From contig DASXCQ010000078.1 in the NCBI GenBank assembly GCA_036491115.1, forward strand, positions 1-64,000: 64,000 nucleotides of DNA. The letters are read 5' to 3'. This stretch comes from DATEPR01 sp036491115 (GTDB lineage Bacteria; Actinomycetota; Actinomycetes; Mycobacteriales; Pseudonocardiaceae). The notes under the pieces are model-generated. The model made no database searches, was not told where the DNA came from, and was given only the letters and a program-made list of their open reading frames with translations. This document shows, piece by piece, positions 1 through 10,233 of this stretch (the first letter of the stretch is position 1; each line of letters opens with the position of its first letter). The position numbers and the translations under genes were made by a program.

Positions 1-865
1 CGCGCCGGCGATGCACACCGAGATGTGGGAACACGCCGCCACCCAGGCCAACGTGGCCACGCTGCGAGGCCGCGGTGTGACCGTGCTCGAACCGGCATCC
101 GGACGGCTGACCGGCACCGACACCGGCAAGGGCCGGCTGCCCGAGCCCGCCGAGATCGCGCAGCTGGCCGAGCTGCTGCTGCGCCGCCCGGCCGCGCTGC
201 CCTACGACCTCGCCGGCCGGCACGTCGTGGTCAGCGCCGGTGGCACGCGGGAGCCGCTCGATCCCGTCCGCTTCCTCGGCAACGCCTCCTCGGGCAGGCA
301 GGGCTATGCGATCGCCGCCGTCGCCGCGGCGCGCGGGGCGCGGGTCACGCTCGTGGCCGCGAACGTCGATCTGCCCGACCCGGCCAACACCGAGGTCGTG
401 CGGGTGGGCAGCGCGACGGACCTGCGCGACGCCGTGCACAAGCACGGGCAGGATGCCGACGTCGTCGTCATGGCCGCCGCGGTCGCCGACTTCCGGCCCG
501 CCGACACGGCCGATCACAAGATCAAGAAGTCCGATCTGGCGCCCGCTCCGATCGAGCTGCAGGAGAATCCGGACATCCTCGCCGAGCTGGTGGCCGCCCG
601 CGGTCCGGGCGCCGTCCTCGTCGGATTCGCCGCCGAGACCGGCGACAGCAGCGCGTCCGTGCTCGACCACGGCCGGGCCAAGCTGGCGCGCAAGGGCTGC
701 GACCTGCTCGTCGTCAACGCGGTAGGCCCCGGCAAGGCCTTCGGGCAGGCCGACAACGCCGGCGTCATCCTCGGCGCCGACGGCAGTGAGACGGTCGTCG
801 AGTACGGGCCGAAGTCGGGGCTCGCCGCGGCGTTGTGGGACGCTGTCGCGGCCAGGTTGGGCTGA
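1..865 (+). CDS. coaBC: CoaBC, 3' part (phosphopantothenoylcysteine decarboxylase / phosphopantothenate-cysteine ligase)
   Basis: Bifunctional coenzyme A biosynthesis enzyme, cut by the left edge; the frame is open from base 2. The first visible residues are the end of the flavin-dependent decarboxylase domain (PAMHTEMW, the actinobacterial form of the PAMN motif). The ligase (CoaB) domain follows: VVSAGGTREPLDP, the nucleotide-binding NASSGRQG loop, and the DHKIKK lysine motif. The true start lies outside the window. The next gene, metK, has its own promoter-like sequence after a 67-bp gap, so coaBC probably ends its transcription unit here. Confidence 0.95.
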   Translation, partial: APAMHTEMWEHAATQANVATLRGRGVTVLEPASGRLTGTDTGKGRLPEPAEIAQLAELLLRRPAALPYDLAGRHVVVSAGGTREPLDPVRFLGNASSGRQGYAIAAVAAARGARVTLVAANVDLPDPANTEVVRVGSATDLRDAVHKHGQDADVVVMAAAVADFRPADTADHKIKKSDLAPAPIELQENPDILAELVAARGPGAVLVGFAAETGDSSASVLDHGRAKLARKGCDLLVVNAVGPGKAFGQADNAGVILGADGSETVVEYGPKSGLAAALWDAVAARLG

Positions 866-884
866 GTCCATAGGGAACGCCGGA

Positions 885-890
885 TAGACT
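885..890 (+). promoter_or_regulatory. Putative -10 element of metK (TAGACT)
   Basis: TAGACT fits the actinobacterial -10 pattern TAnnnT. It predicts a start near 897 and a leader of about 36 nt, with GGAG at 923-926 placed 6 nt before the GTG start at 933. The -35 region (TGAGTC, 863-868) is weak. No SAM riboswitch fits in so short a leader. Confidence 0.4.
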
Positions 891-932
891 CTCCCGGAAC
901 GTTTTTTCGAGAATCCCCCATCGGAGTGCTTT

Positions 933-2122
<1,190 letters not shown>

Positions 2123-2126
<4 letters not shown>

Positions 2127-2858
2127 GCGTCACACCGGACGACGTCGGCCGGGCGGCGCACGACAGCCGGCGCGCGCTGCCGGCCGATGTCGGCGCTGTG
2201 CTGTACGGCCGGTTGCGTCGTGAGTTGGGCTCGGATGTCGTGCTCGACGTCGGAGCCGGTTCCGGTGTGGTGGGGGCGGAACTCGGCGAGCGGGTGGTGT
2301 TGACCGACGTAGTGGACTGGCGGTCGGTGCCGCTGCCGTTCGTGCGGGCCGATGCGGCCGCTCTGCCGTTTCGGTCCGGTTGCTGCTCCGGGGGTGCACC
2401 TGGCTCGGGTGTTGCACCACGTGGCTGACTGGCGGGCCGTGCTGCGTGAGGCGGTGCGGGTGCTCCGGCCGGGTGGTGCCGTGTGTCTGTCGCTGGGTGA
2501 CCGGCCGGTGGTCGACTCGTTGCGTGAGTTGGCCGATCGCGCGGTGGCTGTGGCCTGCTCGCGTGGGTTGTCGGAGGCACCGGCGAACGGGCCGGACCCG
2601 GCGGGCGCGGACGAACTCGTCGCCGGGTTCGGCCTTGGCGTGACGGAGTTCGAGTGCGGTGGGGATGTCGTGGTGACGCCGCGCGAGGTGCTCGCCGGTG
2701 TCCTGGGCAACCCGTTCCGTTGGTTGCCGGGTACGGATTTGGGCGTGGTGCCGGGGATCGTGGCTGACGTGGTGGCGGCTGCCGGGGTGGCCCCGGACTC
2801 GCCGGTGTCGCGCGATCGGACGGTCCGCTATCGGATCTACCGCGCGGCCGGGCGGTAA
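2123..2858 (+). pseudogene. Class I SAM-dependent methyltransferase, split by a +1 frameshift
   Basis: Reading from the GTG at 2123, which overlaps the metK stop, gives a Rossmann methyltransferase start with the SAM-binding motif VLDVGAGSGVVG. It ends in a wrong-frame tail with a stop at 2428. The family-like continuation (GVHLARVLHHVADW, then VLRPGGAVCLSLGD) is in the +1 frame and runs to 2858. Removing one G from the five-G run at 2390-2394 joins both halves into a 244-residue protein (RSGCC-SGVHLARV). So this is one methyltransferase gene with a single-base insertion, either a real lesion or a homopolymer sequencing error. Its substrate is unknown. Confidence 0.85.
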
Positions 2859-2889
2859 CCCGGTCGTGTCCCTCTGGTAGACACCGGGC

Positions 2890-4893
2890 ATGGCCAGCGG
2901 GAACAGCACCAGGCGGGGGTCGCGGCGGGGGGAGCGCGTGCCCGCCGCGACGTTGCCCGTGGCCAGGGTGTGCGTGGACGTCCCGCTCGCCCACCTGGAC
3001 CGCCCGTTCGACTACCGCGTGCCCGAGCAACTCGACGCGGACGCCGTGCCCGGCTGCCGGGTGCGGGTACGGTTCGCCGGTCAACTGGTCGACGGCTACC
3101 TGCTGGCACGCGTCGCCGAGTCCGACCACAAGGGCACGCTGGCGTTCCTGGAGAAGGTGGTCTCGCCAGAACCGGTCCTCTCACCGGAGTCGATCGCGTT
3201 CGCCAGGGCCGTCGCCGATCGCTACGCCGGCACGTTGGTCGACGTCCTGCGGCTGGCCGTGCCGCCCCGGCACGCCAGGGTCGAACAGCAGCCGTCGCCG
3301 GAACCCGCGATGAAACCACCGGCGCCCGACCCGGCCGCCTGGGCCCGCTACCCGCGCGGCCCCGCCTATCTCGAAGCCCTGCGCACTCAGCGCGCCGCCC
3401 ACGCCGTGTGGCATCCGGTGCCCGGCGAGGACTGGCCCGCTCGGCTCGCCGAGGCCGCCGCCGCCGTGGCCGGCACCGGCCGGGGTGTGGTGCTCGTCGT
3501 GCCGGACCACCGGGACTCGGCTCGGGTGCACGCTGCCTGCGTACGGGCGATCGGCGACGACGGGGTGGTCGCGCTGGCCGCCGATCTGGGCCCCGCCGAA
3601 CGCTATCGGCGCTGGTTGGCGGTGCGCAGGGGGGCGGTCAAGGTCGTGGTCGGCACGCGGGCCGCGATGTTCGCGCCGGTCGCCGATCCCGGCCTGTTCG
3701 TGGTCTGGGACGACGGCGACGACCTGCACGCCGAACCCCGCTCGCCCTACCCGCACGTGCGGGACGTACTCGTCCAGCGCGCCCACCTGACCGGCGCCGC
3801 ACTGCTGGTCGCCGGCTTCGCCAGGACGGCCGAGGCCCAACTGCTGGTCGACTCCGGCTGGGCGCACGAAGTCCTGGCCGACCGGACGACGCTGCGGGCC
3901 GCCGCGCCCAGGGTCACCGCGCTCGGCGAGCACGACAGCCAACTGGCCCGCGACCCGGCTGCTCGCGCGGCCCGGCTGCCGTCGGTGGCGTTCGACGCGG
4001 CCCGTGCCGCGCTGGCCGTCGACCGGCCGGTGCTGGTGCAGGTGCCCCGCCGCGGCTATGCGCCCGCCCTGGCCTGCCAGCGCTGCCGGACGCCGGCCCG
4101 CTGCCGGCACTGTGCCGGGCCGCTCGCCCTGTCCAGTGGTGCCGGGCGGCCCGCCGGGTGCCGGTGGTGTGGCGTGTCGGAGGCGGCTTTCCGTTGCGCC
4201 GCTTGTGGTGGCACGCAGCTGCGGGCCACGGTGGTGGGTGCCCGGCGGACCGCCGAGGAGCTGGGCCGGGCGTTCGCCGGGGTGCCGGTGCGCACGTCCG
4301 GCGGCGCCGAGGTGCTGGCCGACGTGCCCGAGGGGCCGGCCATCGTGGTGTGCACGCCGGGCGCGGAACCGCTGGCGCCCGGCGGTTACGGTGCCGCGCT
4401 GCTGCTGGACGGCTGGGCGTTGCTGGCCAGGGCCGACCTGCGGGCCACCGAGGAGGCGGTACGGCGGTGGATGACGGCGGCGGCGCTGGTGCGGTCCGGC
4501 CAGGACGGCGGCCGGGTGGTGGTGACGACCGACTCGGGGCTGCAGCCGGTGCAGGCGCTGGTGCGGTGGGACCCGGTGTGGCACGCCAGGCAGGAACTGG
4601 CCGCGCGGGTGGAGTTGGGGTTCCCGCCGGCGATGCGGATGGCGTCGGTGGACGGGGCGCCCGCCGCGCTGGCGGACTTCCTGCTGACGTTGCGGTTGCC
4701 CGAGGACGCCGACGTGCTCGGGCCCGTCGCGCTGGAGGGGCAGCCGGAGGAACGGGAGCGGGCCCTGGTGCGGGCGCCTCGGGCGAAGGGCCGGGAACTG
4801 GCGGCGGCGCTGGCCGAAGCGGTCCGGTCGCGGACCCAGCGCAAGGATCCGGACCCGGTCAGGGTGCGGCTGGACCCGCTCGAACTGGTGTAG
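2890..4893 (+). CDS. priA: Primosomal protein N' (PriA), helicase motifs degenerate
   Basis: PriA-family replication restart protein of 667 residues. The N-terminal 3' DNA-binding region (residues about 15-110) and the paired-cysteine zinc region (CQRC, CRHC, CRWC, CAAC, around residues 397-437) are clear. The helicase core is unusual: no GKT Walker A motif is visible where expected, and the DEEH box reads WDDGDD. Loss of these motifs is typical of actinobacterial PriA, so the protein may act in primosome assembly without being an active helicase. The ATG start at 2890 is the first in frame. It lies upstream of def, as in many actinobacteria. Confidence 0.9.
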   Translation: MASGNSTRRGSRRGERVPAATLPVARVCVDVPLAHLDRPFDYRVPEQLDADAVPGCRVRVRFAGQLVDGYLLARVAESDHKGTLAFLEKVVSPEPVLSPESIAFARAVADRYAGTLVDVLRLAVPPRHARVEQQPSPEPAMKPPAPDPAAWARYPRGPAYLEALRTQRAAHAVWHPVPGEDWPARLAEAAAAVAGTGRGVVLVVPDHRDSARVHAACVRAIGDDGVVALAADLGPAERYRRWLAVRRGAVKVVVGTRAAMFAPVADPGLFVVWDDGDDLHAEPRSPYPHVRDVLVQRAHLTGAALLVAGFARTAEAQLLVDSGWAHEVLADRTTLRAAAPRVTALGEHDSQLARDPAARAARLPSVAFDAARAALAVDRPVLVQVPRRGYAPALACQRCRTPARCRHCAGPLALSSGAGRPAGCRWCGVSEAAFRCAACGGTQLRATVVGARRTAEELGRAFAGVPVRTSGGAEVLADVPEGPAIVVCTPGAEPLAPGGYGAALLLDGWALLARADLRATEEAVRRWMTAAALVRSGQDGGRVVVTTDSGLQPVQALVRWDPVWHARQELAARVELGFPPAMRMASVDGAPAALADFLLTLRLPEDADVLGPVALEGQPEERERALVRAPRAKGRELAAALAEAVRSRTQRKDPDPVRVRLDPLELV

Positions 4894-4928
4894 CACGCGA
4901 GGTGTGCTGGGCGTGTCACGCGGTCACC

Positions 4929-4934
4929 TAGACT
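4929..4934 (+). promoter_or_regulatory. Putative -10 element of def-fmt-rsmB (TAGACT)
   Basis: The same hexamer as the metK -10. It predicts a start near 4941 and a leader of about 35 nt that contains the GGGAG ribosome site just before the def ATG. No good -35 match is visible. Confidence 0.4.
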
Positions 4935-4975
4935 GGGCGGGCACCCCCTGACCCAATCCCGCCCCGAGGGAGACC

Positions 4976-5524
4976 ATGACCGTCCAGCCCATCCGCCTGT
5001 TCGGTGACCCGGTGCTGCGTACCCGCGCCGCCGAGGTCGTCGACTTCGACAAGGAGCTGCACGTCCTGGTCAGGGACCTGACGGACAGCCTGGCCGACCA
5101 GGGCGGCGCCGGTCTCGCCGCGCCGCAGATCGGCGTCGGACTGCGGGTCTTCGTCTACCACTGCGACGGCGCCGAGGGGCATCTCGTCAACCCCACCTGG
5201 AACGTGATCGGCGACGGCTACCAGGAGGGCCCCGAGGGCTGCCTGTCCATCCCCGGCCTGTCCTGGGACTGCCGCCGCCACGAGCACGTCGTCGCCACCG
5301 GCTGGAACGAGCACGGCGACCCGGTCACCGTCGAGGGCACCGAGATGGTCGCCCGCTGCCTCCAGCACGAGACCGACCACCTGGACGGCGTGCTGTTCCT
5401 GGACCGCCTCACCCCGGAGACCCGCAAGCAGGCCATGAAGGAGATCCGGCAGGCCGAGTGGTTCGACGGCGGCGTCCCGGTGGTCAAGAAGGATCCGCAT
5501 CCCCTGTTCGGCGGCGCGCGCTGA
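4976..5524 (+). CDS. def: Peptide deformylase
   Basis: Removes the N-formyl group from nascent proteins. All three family motifs are present in the 182 residues: GAGLAAPQIG (motif 1), EGCLSIPG with the metal-binding cysteine (motif 2), and QHETDHLDG with the HExxH-type metal ligands and catalytic glutamate (motif 3). The ATG start has GGGAG 3 nt upstream. It sits one base before fmt, so the enzymes that add and remove the formyl group are co-transcribed. Confidence 0.97.
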   Translation: MTVQPIRLFGDPVLRTRAAEVVDFDKELHVLVRDLTDSLADQGGAGLAAPQIGVGLRVFVYHCDGAEGHLVNPTWNVIGDGYQEGPEGCLSIPGLSWDCRRHEHVVATGWNEHGDPVTVEGTEMVARCLQHETDHLDGVLFLDRLTPETRKQAMKEIRQAEWFDGGVPVVKKDPHPLFGGAR

Positions 5525-5525
5525 C

Positions 5526-6452
5526 ATGCGGCTGGTCTTCGCTGGTACGCCCGACGTCGCCCTCCCGTCGCTGCGGGCGCTGATCGCCTCACCGCGACAC
5601 GACGTGGTGGGCGTGGTGACCCGACCGGACGCGCCGGCCGGGCGGGGTCGGCATGTCGTCCGCTCGCCGGTCGGTTCGCTGGCCGACGAGCACGGCATCG
5701 AGGTCCTCACACCGAAGCGGGCCGGCGCCCCGGAGTTTCTCGCCCGGCTGGCCGAGTTGGCGCCGGACTGCTGCCCTGTGGTGGCGTTCGGCGCCCTGCT
5801 GCCGCAGTCCGCGCTGGACGTGCCGCCCCACGGTTGGGTGAATCTGCACTTCTCGTTGCTGCCCGCGTGGCGGGGTGCCGCGCCCGTGCAGGCCACGATC
5901 CGGCACGGCGACGAGATCGGCGGCGCGTCGACGTTCCAGATCGTCAAGGAGCTGGACGCCGGACCGGTGTTCGGCGTGCTGACCGAGAAGGTCGGCGAAC
6001 GGGACACCGCTGGTGACCTGTTGGGTCGGCTGGCCGTCGCGGGCGCCGACCTGCTGGTGTCCACTCTGGACGGCATCGAGGACGGCACGCTGCGCGCGGT
6101 CGAGCAACCGGCCGAGGGCATGACGTACGCGCCGAAGGTGACCGTCGACGACGCCCACGTGGACTTCACCGCGCCGGCGCTCGCGGTTGACCGACTGGTT
6201 CGGTCGGTCACCCCGGAGCCCGGCGCGTGGGCGGAGTTCGGCGGCGAGCGCGTCAAGCTCGGGCCGGTCATCCCGGTCGACGCCGAACCGCTGCCGCCGG
6301 GGGAGACCCGGGTGGAGCGCCGGCAGGTCCTGGTCGGCACCGGCACCGTTCCGGTGCGGCTCGGCGAGGTGCAGGCGCAGGGCAAGAAGCGGATGGCCGC
6401 GACCGACTGGGCGCGCGGCAGCAGAATCGGGCCGGGAGAGCGCTGGACGTGA
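5526..6452 (+). CDS. fmt: Methionyl-tRNA formyltransferase
   Basis: Formylates initiator Met-tRNA using 10-formyltetrahydrofolate. The 308 residues begin MRLVFAGTPDVALPSLRAL and carry the catalytic formyltransferase region (VNLHFSLLPAWRGAAPVQ, with the conserved Asn-His) followed by the C-terminal OB-like domain. The start codon lies one base after the def stop codon, so the two are probably translationally coupled. rsmB follows after 34 bp. Confidence 0.97.
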   Translation: MRLVFAGTPDVALPSLRALIASPRHDVVGVVTRPDAPAGRGRHVVRSPVGSLADEHGIEVLTPKRAGAPEFLARLAELAPDCCPVVAFGALLPQSALDVPPHGWVNLHFSLLPAWRGAAPVQATIRHGDEIGGASTFQIVKELDAGPVFGVLTEKVGERDTAGDLLGRLAVAGADLLVSTLDGIEDGTLRAVEQPAEGMTYAPKVTVDDAHVDFTAPALAVDRLVRSVTPEPGAWAEFGGERVKLGPVIPVDAEPLPPGETRVERRQVLVGTGTVPVRLGEVQAQGKKRMAATDWARGSRIGPGERWT

Positions 6453-6486
6453 ACGGCCCCACGGACGAGCGTTCGAGGAGACACCC

Positions 6487-7917
6487 ATGACCGCGCCGGG
6501 GCGCAGGCCGTCCAGGCCGCGCAGCCCACACCCGCCGAGGCGCCGAACGGGCCCGACGCGACCGCCGATCGAGGATCCGCCCCGGCAGGCCGCGCTGGAC
6601 ACGTTGCGTGCGGTCCGCGAGCGGGACGCCTACGCCAATCTCGTGCTGCCCGGCCTGCTGCGGGCCCGCCGGATCACCGGCCGCGACGCGGCACTCGCCA
6701 CCGAACTCGCCTACGGCGCCTCCCGCGCCCAGGGCCTGCTGGACCAGGTTCTCGCCGATTGCACCGACCGTCCGCTGTCCACTGTGGATGGATTGGTGCT
6801 GGACGCGCTGCGGTTGGGCGCCTACCAGTTGCTGCGCACCAGAATCCCGGCCCACGCAGCCGTCGGCGCCACCGTCGACCTGGTCCGCGGCCAGGCCGGC
6901 ACACCGGTCGCCGGTTTCGTGAACGCCGTGCTGCGCAAGGTGTCCGAACACGACGAACAGGGCTGGATGGCCCAGCTCGCGCCCAAACGCGACGAGGACC
7001 CGATCGGCCACCTCGCCTTCGTGACCGCCCACCCCCGTTGGATCGCACAGGCGTTCGCCGTCGCACTCGGCGACACCGGTGACGACCTGGCCGCTGCCCT
7101 GGCCGCCGACGACCAGCGCCCCGCGGTGCACCTGGCCGCCCGGCCCGGCGAGGTGACCGCCGAGGAACTGGCCGCGATGACCGGCGGCGAGGTCGCGCCC
7201 TACTCGCCCTACGGCGTGCACCTGGAACCCGGCGCGGGCGACCCCGGCGACCTGGACCCGGTGCGCGAGCGGCTGGCCGCCGTGCAGGACGAGGGCAGCC
7301 AACTGTGTGCCGTCGCGCTCACCCGCGTCCCGGTGACCGGCACCGACACCCGCTGGCTGGATCTGTGCGCCGGACCGGGTGGGAAATCGGTGCTGCTCGG
7401 CGCCCTGGCCGGGATCAACGGCGGCACGCTCGACGCCGTCGAGAAGGCGCCGCACCGCGCCGACCTGGTCCGCTCGGCCGTGGACGGCCTGCCCGTCGCG
7501 GTGCACGTGGCCGACGGCCGCGACCCCGGCCTGCCCGAAGACGTTTTCGACCGGGTGCTGGTCGATGCGCCGTGCACCGGGCTGGGTGCGCTGCGCCGGC
7601 GTCCCGAGGCCCGCTGGCGGCGCACGCCCGGCGACGTGGCCGAGTTGGCCCGGTTGCAGCGGGAGTTGTTGCTGTCGGCGCTGAAGCTGTGCCGGCCGGG
7701 TGGCGTGGTGGCGTACGTGGTGTGCTCGCCGCACCTGTCCGAGGCCACCGGCCTGGTCGCCGACGTATTGCGGCGGGCGTCGGCCGAGGTGCTGGACGCC
7801 CGCGAGTTCTTCCCCGGCGTGCCCGACCTCGGTGCCGGCCCGTACGTGCAGCTGTGGCCGCACCGGCACGGCACCGACGCGATGTTCTGCGCGTTGTTGC
7901 GCCGTCCTGCCGAGTAG
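6487..7917 (+). CDS. rsmB: 16S rRNA (cytosine-967-C5)-methyltransferase RsmB
   Basis: SAM-dependent RNA m5C methyltransferase, 476 residues. A basic, proline/arginine-rich N-terminus is followed by a NusB-like domain (from about residue 38: AALDTLRAVRERDAYANLVL). The methyltransferase domain follows, with the SAM motif LDLCAGPGGKS, the DAPCTGLGALRR catalytic cysteine motif, and the second active-site cysteine in VCSPHLSE. The ATG at 6487 is preceded by GAGGAG (6476-6481) at 5-nt spacing. Third gene of the def-fmt-rsmB unit. Confidence 0.95.
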   Translation: MTAPGRRPSRPRSPHPPRRRTGPTRPPIEDPPRQAALDTLRAVRERDAYANLVLPGLLRARRITGRDAALATELAYGASRAQGLLDQVLADCTDRPLSTVDGLVLDALRLGAYQLLRTRIPAHAAVGATVDLVRGQAGTPVAGFVNAVLRKVSEHDEQGWMAQLAPKRDEDPIGHLAFVTAHPRWIAQAFAVALGDTGDDLAAALAADDQRPAVHLAARPGEVTAEELAAMTGGEVAPYSPYGVHLEPGAGDPGDLDPVRERLAAVQDEGSQLCAVALTRVPVTGTDTRWLDLCAGPGGKSVLLGALAGINGGTLDAVEKAPHRADLVRSAVDGLPVAVHVADGRDPGLPEDVFDRVLVDAPCTGLGALRRRPEARWRRTPGDVAELARLQRELLLSALKLCRPGGVVAYVVCSPHLSEATGLVADVLRRASAEVLDAREFFPGVPDLGAGPYVQLWPHRHGTDAMFCALLRRPAE

Positions 7918-8436
7918 ATGCTGCTGTGTCTGGTCGCGTCGGGTGGGTTCGGCGTGCAGCGGCGGTTGCGGCCGGAGCTGGCCGAGCCCGCCGTTCGGCG
8001 TGGCTGGCGGTTGGCCGTGACGCTGACGCCGATGGCCGCCGGGTGGTTGGACGGTGCCGGTGAGCTGGCGCGGCTGCGGGCGCTGACGGACCTGCCGGTG
8101 CGGTCGGTGGCGCGGCAGCCGGGGGAACCGTCGCCGTACGGGGTCGCTGACGCCTATCTGTTCGTGCCCGCCACGGCCAACTCGATCGCCAAGCTGGCGT
8201 TGGGCATCGCGGACAACCAGGCGCTCACGCAGTTGTGCGAGGCGGTCGGGACGCCGGGGGTGTCGGTGGTGGTGCGCCCGCAGGCCGGTGCGGCGCAACG
8301 AAACCACCCGGCGTTCGCCGGCCATGTGGCGGCGTTGCGGGCGGCCGGCGTGGTGGTGTCGGACGCGGAGCCCGACCAGCCGTGGGAACCGTTGCTGGAC
8401 GAGATCGCGAACGAAATCAGCCCAAGCAGTGGATGA
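7918..8436 (+). CDS. Flavoprotein domain protein (PPC decarboxylase-like fold)
   Basis: 172 residues that begin with a hydrophobic strand (LLCLVASGGFGVQ) and resemble the HFCD flavoprotein family. In the second half, PATANSIAKLALGIADNQALT matches the FMN-binding segment of that family (PATANTIAK with downstream helix). The ATG immediately follows the rsmB stop, so it belongs to the same operon. Proteins of this family decarboxylate cysteine derivatives or bind FMN for other chemistry. The substrate here is unknown. Confidence 0.75.
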   Translation: MLLCLVASGGFGVQRRLRPELAEPAVRRGWRLAVTLTPMAAGWLDGAGELARLRALTDLPVRSVARQPGEPSPYGVADAYLFVPATANSIAKLALGIADNQALTQLCEAVGTPGVSVVVRPQAGAAQRNHPAFAGHVAALRAAGVVVSDAEPDQPWEPLLDEIANEISPSSG

Positions 8437-8501
8437 AAGCCGGACGGCGGCATCGGGAGCAGCGCGCACGTGACCGGTGAACAGGGCGGACGGCGGGTTC
8501 C

Positions 8502-8513
8502 TAGACTTGGGGC
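8502..8513 (+). promoter_or_regulatory. Leaderless promoter of rpe (TAGACT, then 6 nt)
   Basis: TAGACT at 8502-8507 is followed by exactly 6 nt and then the rpe GTG. Transcription should therefore start at or next to the start codon. TGAACA at 8478-8483 could serve as a -35 with an 18-bp spacer. No ribosome site is present. Confidence 0.5.
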
Positions 8514-9185
8514 GTGCCGACCGAGCCCATGATCGCGCCCAGCATCCTCGCCGCCGACTTCGCCCGCCTCGCCGACGAGGCGGCCGCCGTGCGCGGTGCC
8601 GAATGGCTGCACGTCGACGTGATGGACGGGCACTTCGTGCCGAACCTGACCGTCGGGCTGCCGGTGGTCGAGGCCCTCATTCGGCACACCGACATCCCGC
8701 TGGACTGCCACCTGATGATCGACGACCCGGACCGGTGGGCGGTCGGCTACGCGAAGGCGGGCGCGCACAACGTCACCGTGCACGCCGAGGCCGCGGCCGA
8801 TCCGGTCCGGCTGGCCGCCGACCTGCACGACGCCGGTGCGCTGGCCGGCCTCTCGGTCAAGCCGGACACCCCGCTGGAACCGCACTTCGACGCGCTGCGG
8901 CACTACGACACGCTGCTGGTGATGTCGGTCGAGCCGGGCTTCGGCGGGCAGCGGTTCATCCCCGAGGTGCTGGACAAGGTGCGCACCGTCCGCCGGATGG
9001 TCGACTCGGGTCAGCTGACAGTGCTCGTGGAGATCGACGGCGGCATCAACGAGGAGACCATCGAGGCGGCCGCCGAGGCCGGCGTGGACTGCTTCGTCGC
9101 CGGCTCGGCCGTGTACTCGGCCGCCGATCCCGCCGCCGCCGTCGCCGACCTGCGGGCCAGGGCCGCCGCGCACCGCGGGGCATGA
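8514..9185 (+). CDS. rpe: Ribulose-phosphate 3-epimerase
   Basis: Interconverts ribulose-5-phosphate and xylulose-5-phosphate. The 223 residues form the expected TIM barrel with the metal and catalytic motifs APSILAADFARL, HVDVMDGHFVPN, DCHLMIDDP, MSVEPGFGGQ and the phosphate-binding EIDGGIN and VAGSAVY segments. The GTG start appears leaderless. It heads the riboflavin gene group and supplies ribulose-5-phosphate, which RibB uses. ribD starts 4 bp after the rpe stop. Confidence 0.97.
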   Translation: MPTEPMIAPSILAADFARLADEAAAVRGAEWLHVDVMDGHFVPNLTVGLPVVEALIRHTDIPLDCHLMIDDPDRWAVGYAKAGAHNVTVHAEAAADPVRLAADLHDAGALAGLSVKPDTPLEPHFDALRHYDTLLVMSVEPGFGGQRFIPEVLDKVRTVRRMVDSGQLTVLVEIDGGINEETIEAAAEAGVDCFVAGSAVYSAADPAAAVADLRARAAAHRGA

Positions 9186-9189
9186 ACCG

Positions 9190-10212
9190 GTGACCGAATC
9201 CGACCAGCCGGTGGCCGCCATGCGCCTGGCGATCGAGGCCAGTGAGCGGGTGCACGGCACCACCAGCCCCAACCCGCCGGTCGGCGCCGTGATCCTGGAC
9301 GCCGACGGCGACATCGCGGGCGTCGGCGCCACCAGCCCGCCGGGCGCCGCACACGCCGAGGTGGTCGCACTGGCCCAGGCCGGCGCGCGGGCCGAGGGCG
9401 GCACCGCCGTGGTCACCCTGGAACCGTGCGCGCACCACGGCCGCACCCCGCCCTGCGTCGATGCCCTGCTCGCGGCCGGTGTCGGCACCGTGTACTACGC
9501 CGTGTCCGACCCCAACCCGGCCGCCGCGGGCGGTGCCGGCCGGTTGGCGGCTGCCGGTGTGCGGGTGCAGGGCGGGCTGCTGGCCGAGGCCGTGGCCACC
9601 GGGCCGCTGCGCGCCTGGCTGCACCACGTCATCACCGGCCGCCCGCACGTGACGTGGAAGTACGCCATGTCGATGGACGGCAGGGTCGCCGCCGAGGACG
9701 GCACCAGCCGGTGGATCAGCGGCGAACCGGCCAGGGCCGAGGTGCACCGGCTGCGTCGCCAGGTGGACGCCATCGTGGTGGGCAGGGGCACCGTGCTGGC
9801 CGACGACCCCCGGCTGACCGCGCGGGCCGACGACGGCACCGACCTACCGAGGCAGCCACTGCGGGTGGTGGTCGGCACCGGTGACATCCCGCCCGGTTCC
9901 CACATCCTGGACGACGCCGCGCCCACGCTGCACCTGCGGACCCACGAACCGGCCGCCGTGCTGACCGCGCTCGCCGAGCGCGGCATCGTGGACGTGCTGC
10001 TGGAGGGTGGTCCGACGCTGGCCGGGGCGTTCCTGGCCGCGGGCCTGGTGGACCGGGTGCTGGCCTACGTCGCGCCCAAGTTCCTGGGGGCCGGACCGTG
10101 TGCGCTGGCATCCGCCGGAGTGCCGACCATCACTGCCGCGCACCAATTCGCGGTCGAACAGGCCACCATGAGTGGGAAGGATGTGCGGGTCTCCGCTGTT
10201 CCCGTGCGGTAG
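9190..10212 (+). CDS. ribD: Bifunctional riboflavin deaminase/reductase RibD
   Basis: Catalyses the second and third steps of riboflavin synthesis. The N-terminal zinc deaminase domain shows HAEVVAL and PCAHHGRTPPC (ligands His, Cys, Cys). The C-terminal reductase domain starts near residue 150 (VTWKYAMSMDGRVAAEDG) and contains the NADPH-binding LLEGGPTLAGAFL. 340 residues is the usual length. The GTG start lies 4 bp after rpe, and no FMN riboswitch fits in that gap. Confidence 0.96.
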   Translation: MTESDQPVAAMRLAIEASERVHGTTSPNPPVGAVILDADGDIAGVGATSPPGAAHAEVVALAQAGARAEGGTAVVTLEPCAHHGRTPPCVDALLAAGVGTVYYAVSDPNPAAAGGAGRLAAAGVRVQGGLLAEAVATGPLRAWLHHVITGRPHVTWKYAMSMDGRVAAEDGTSRWISGEPARAEVHRLRRQVDAIVVGRGTVLADDPRLTARADDGTDLPRQPLRVVVGTGDIPPGSHILDDAAPTLHLRTHEPAAVLTALAERGIVDVLLEGGPTLAGAFLAAGLVDRVLAYVAPKFLGAGPCALASAGVPTITAAHQFAVEQATMSGKDVRVSAVPVR

Positions 10213-10233
10213 CTGGCCCCAGGAGGAGGACAC

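Noticed and set aside
6268..8469. 733-residue open frame antisense to fmt-rsmB and the flavoprotein gene
   Set aside because: Gly/Arg/Gln-rich shadow of three real genes; no start signal or motif.
9186..10233. FMN riboswitch for the riboflavin genes
   Set aside because: ribD and ribE have only 4-bp and 21-bp upstream gaps, too short for the aptamer, and no conserved aptamer blocks are seen nearby.
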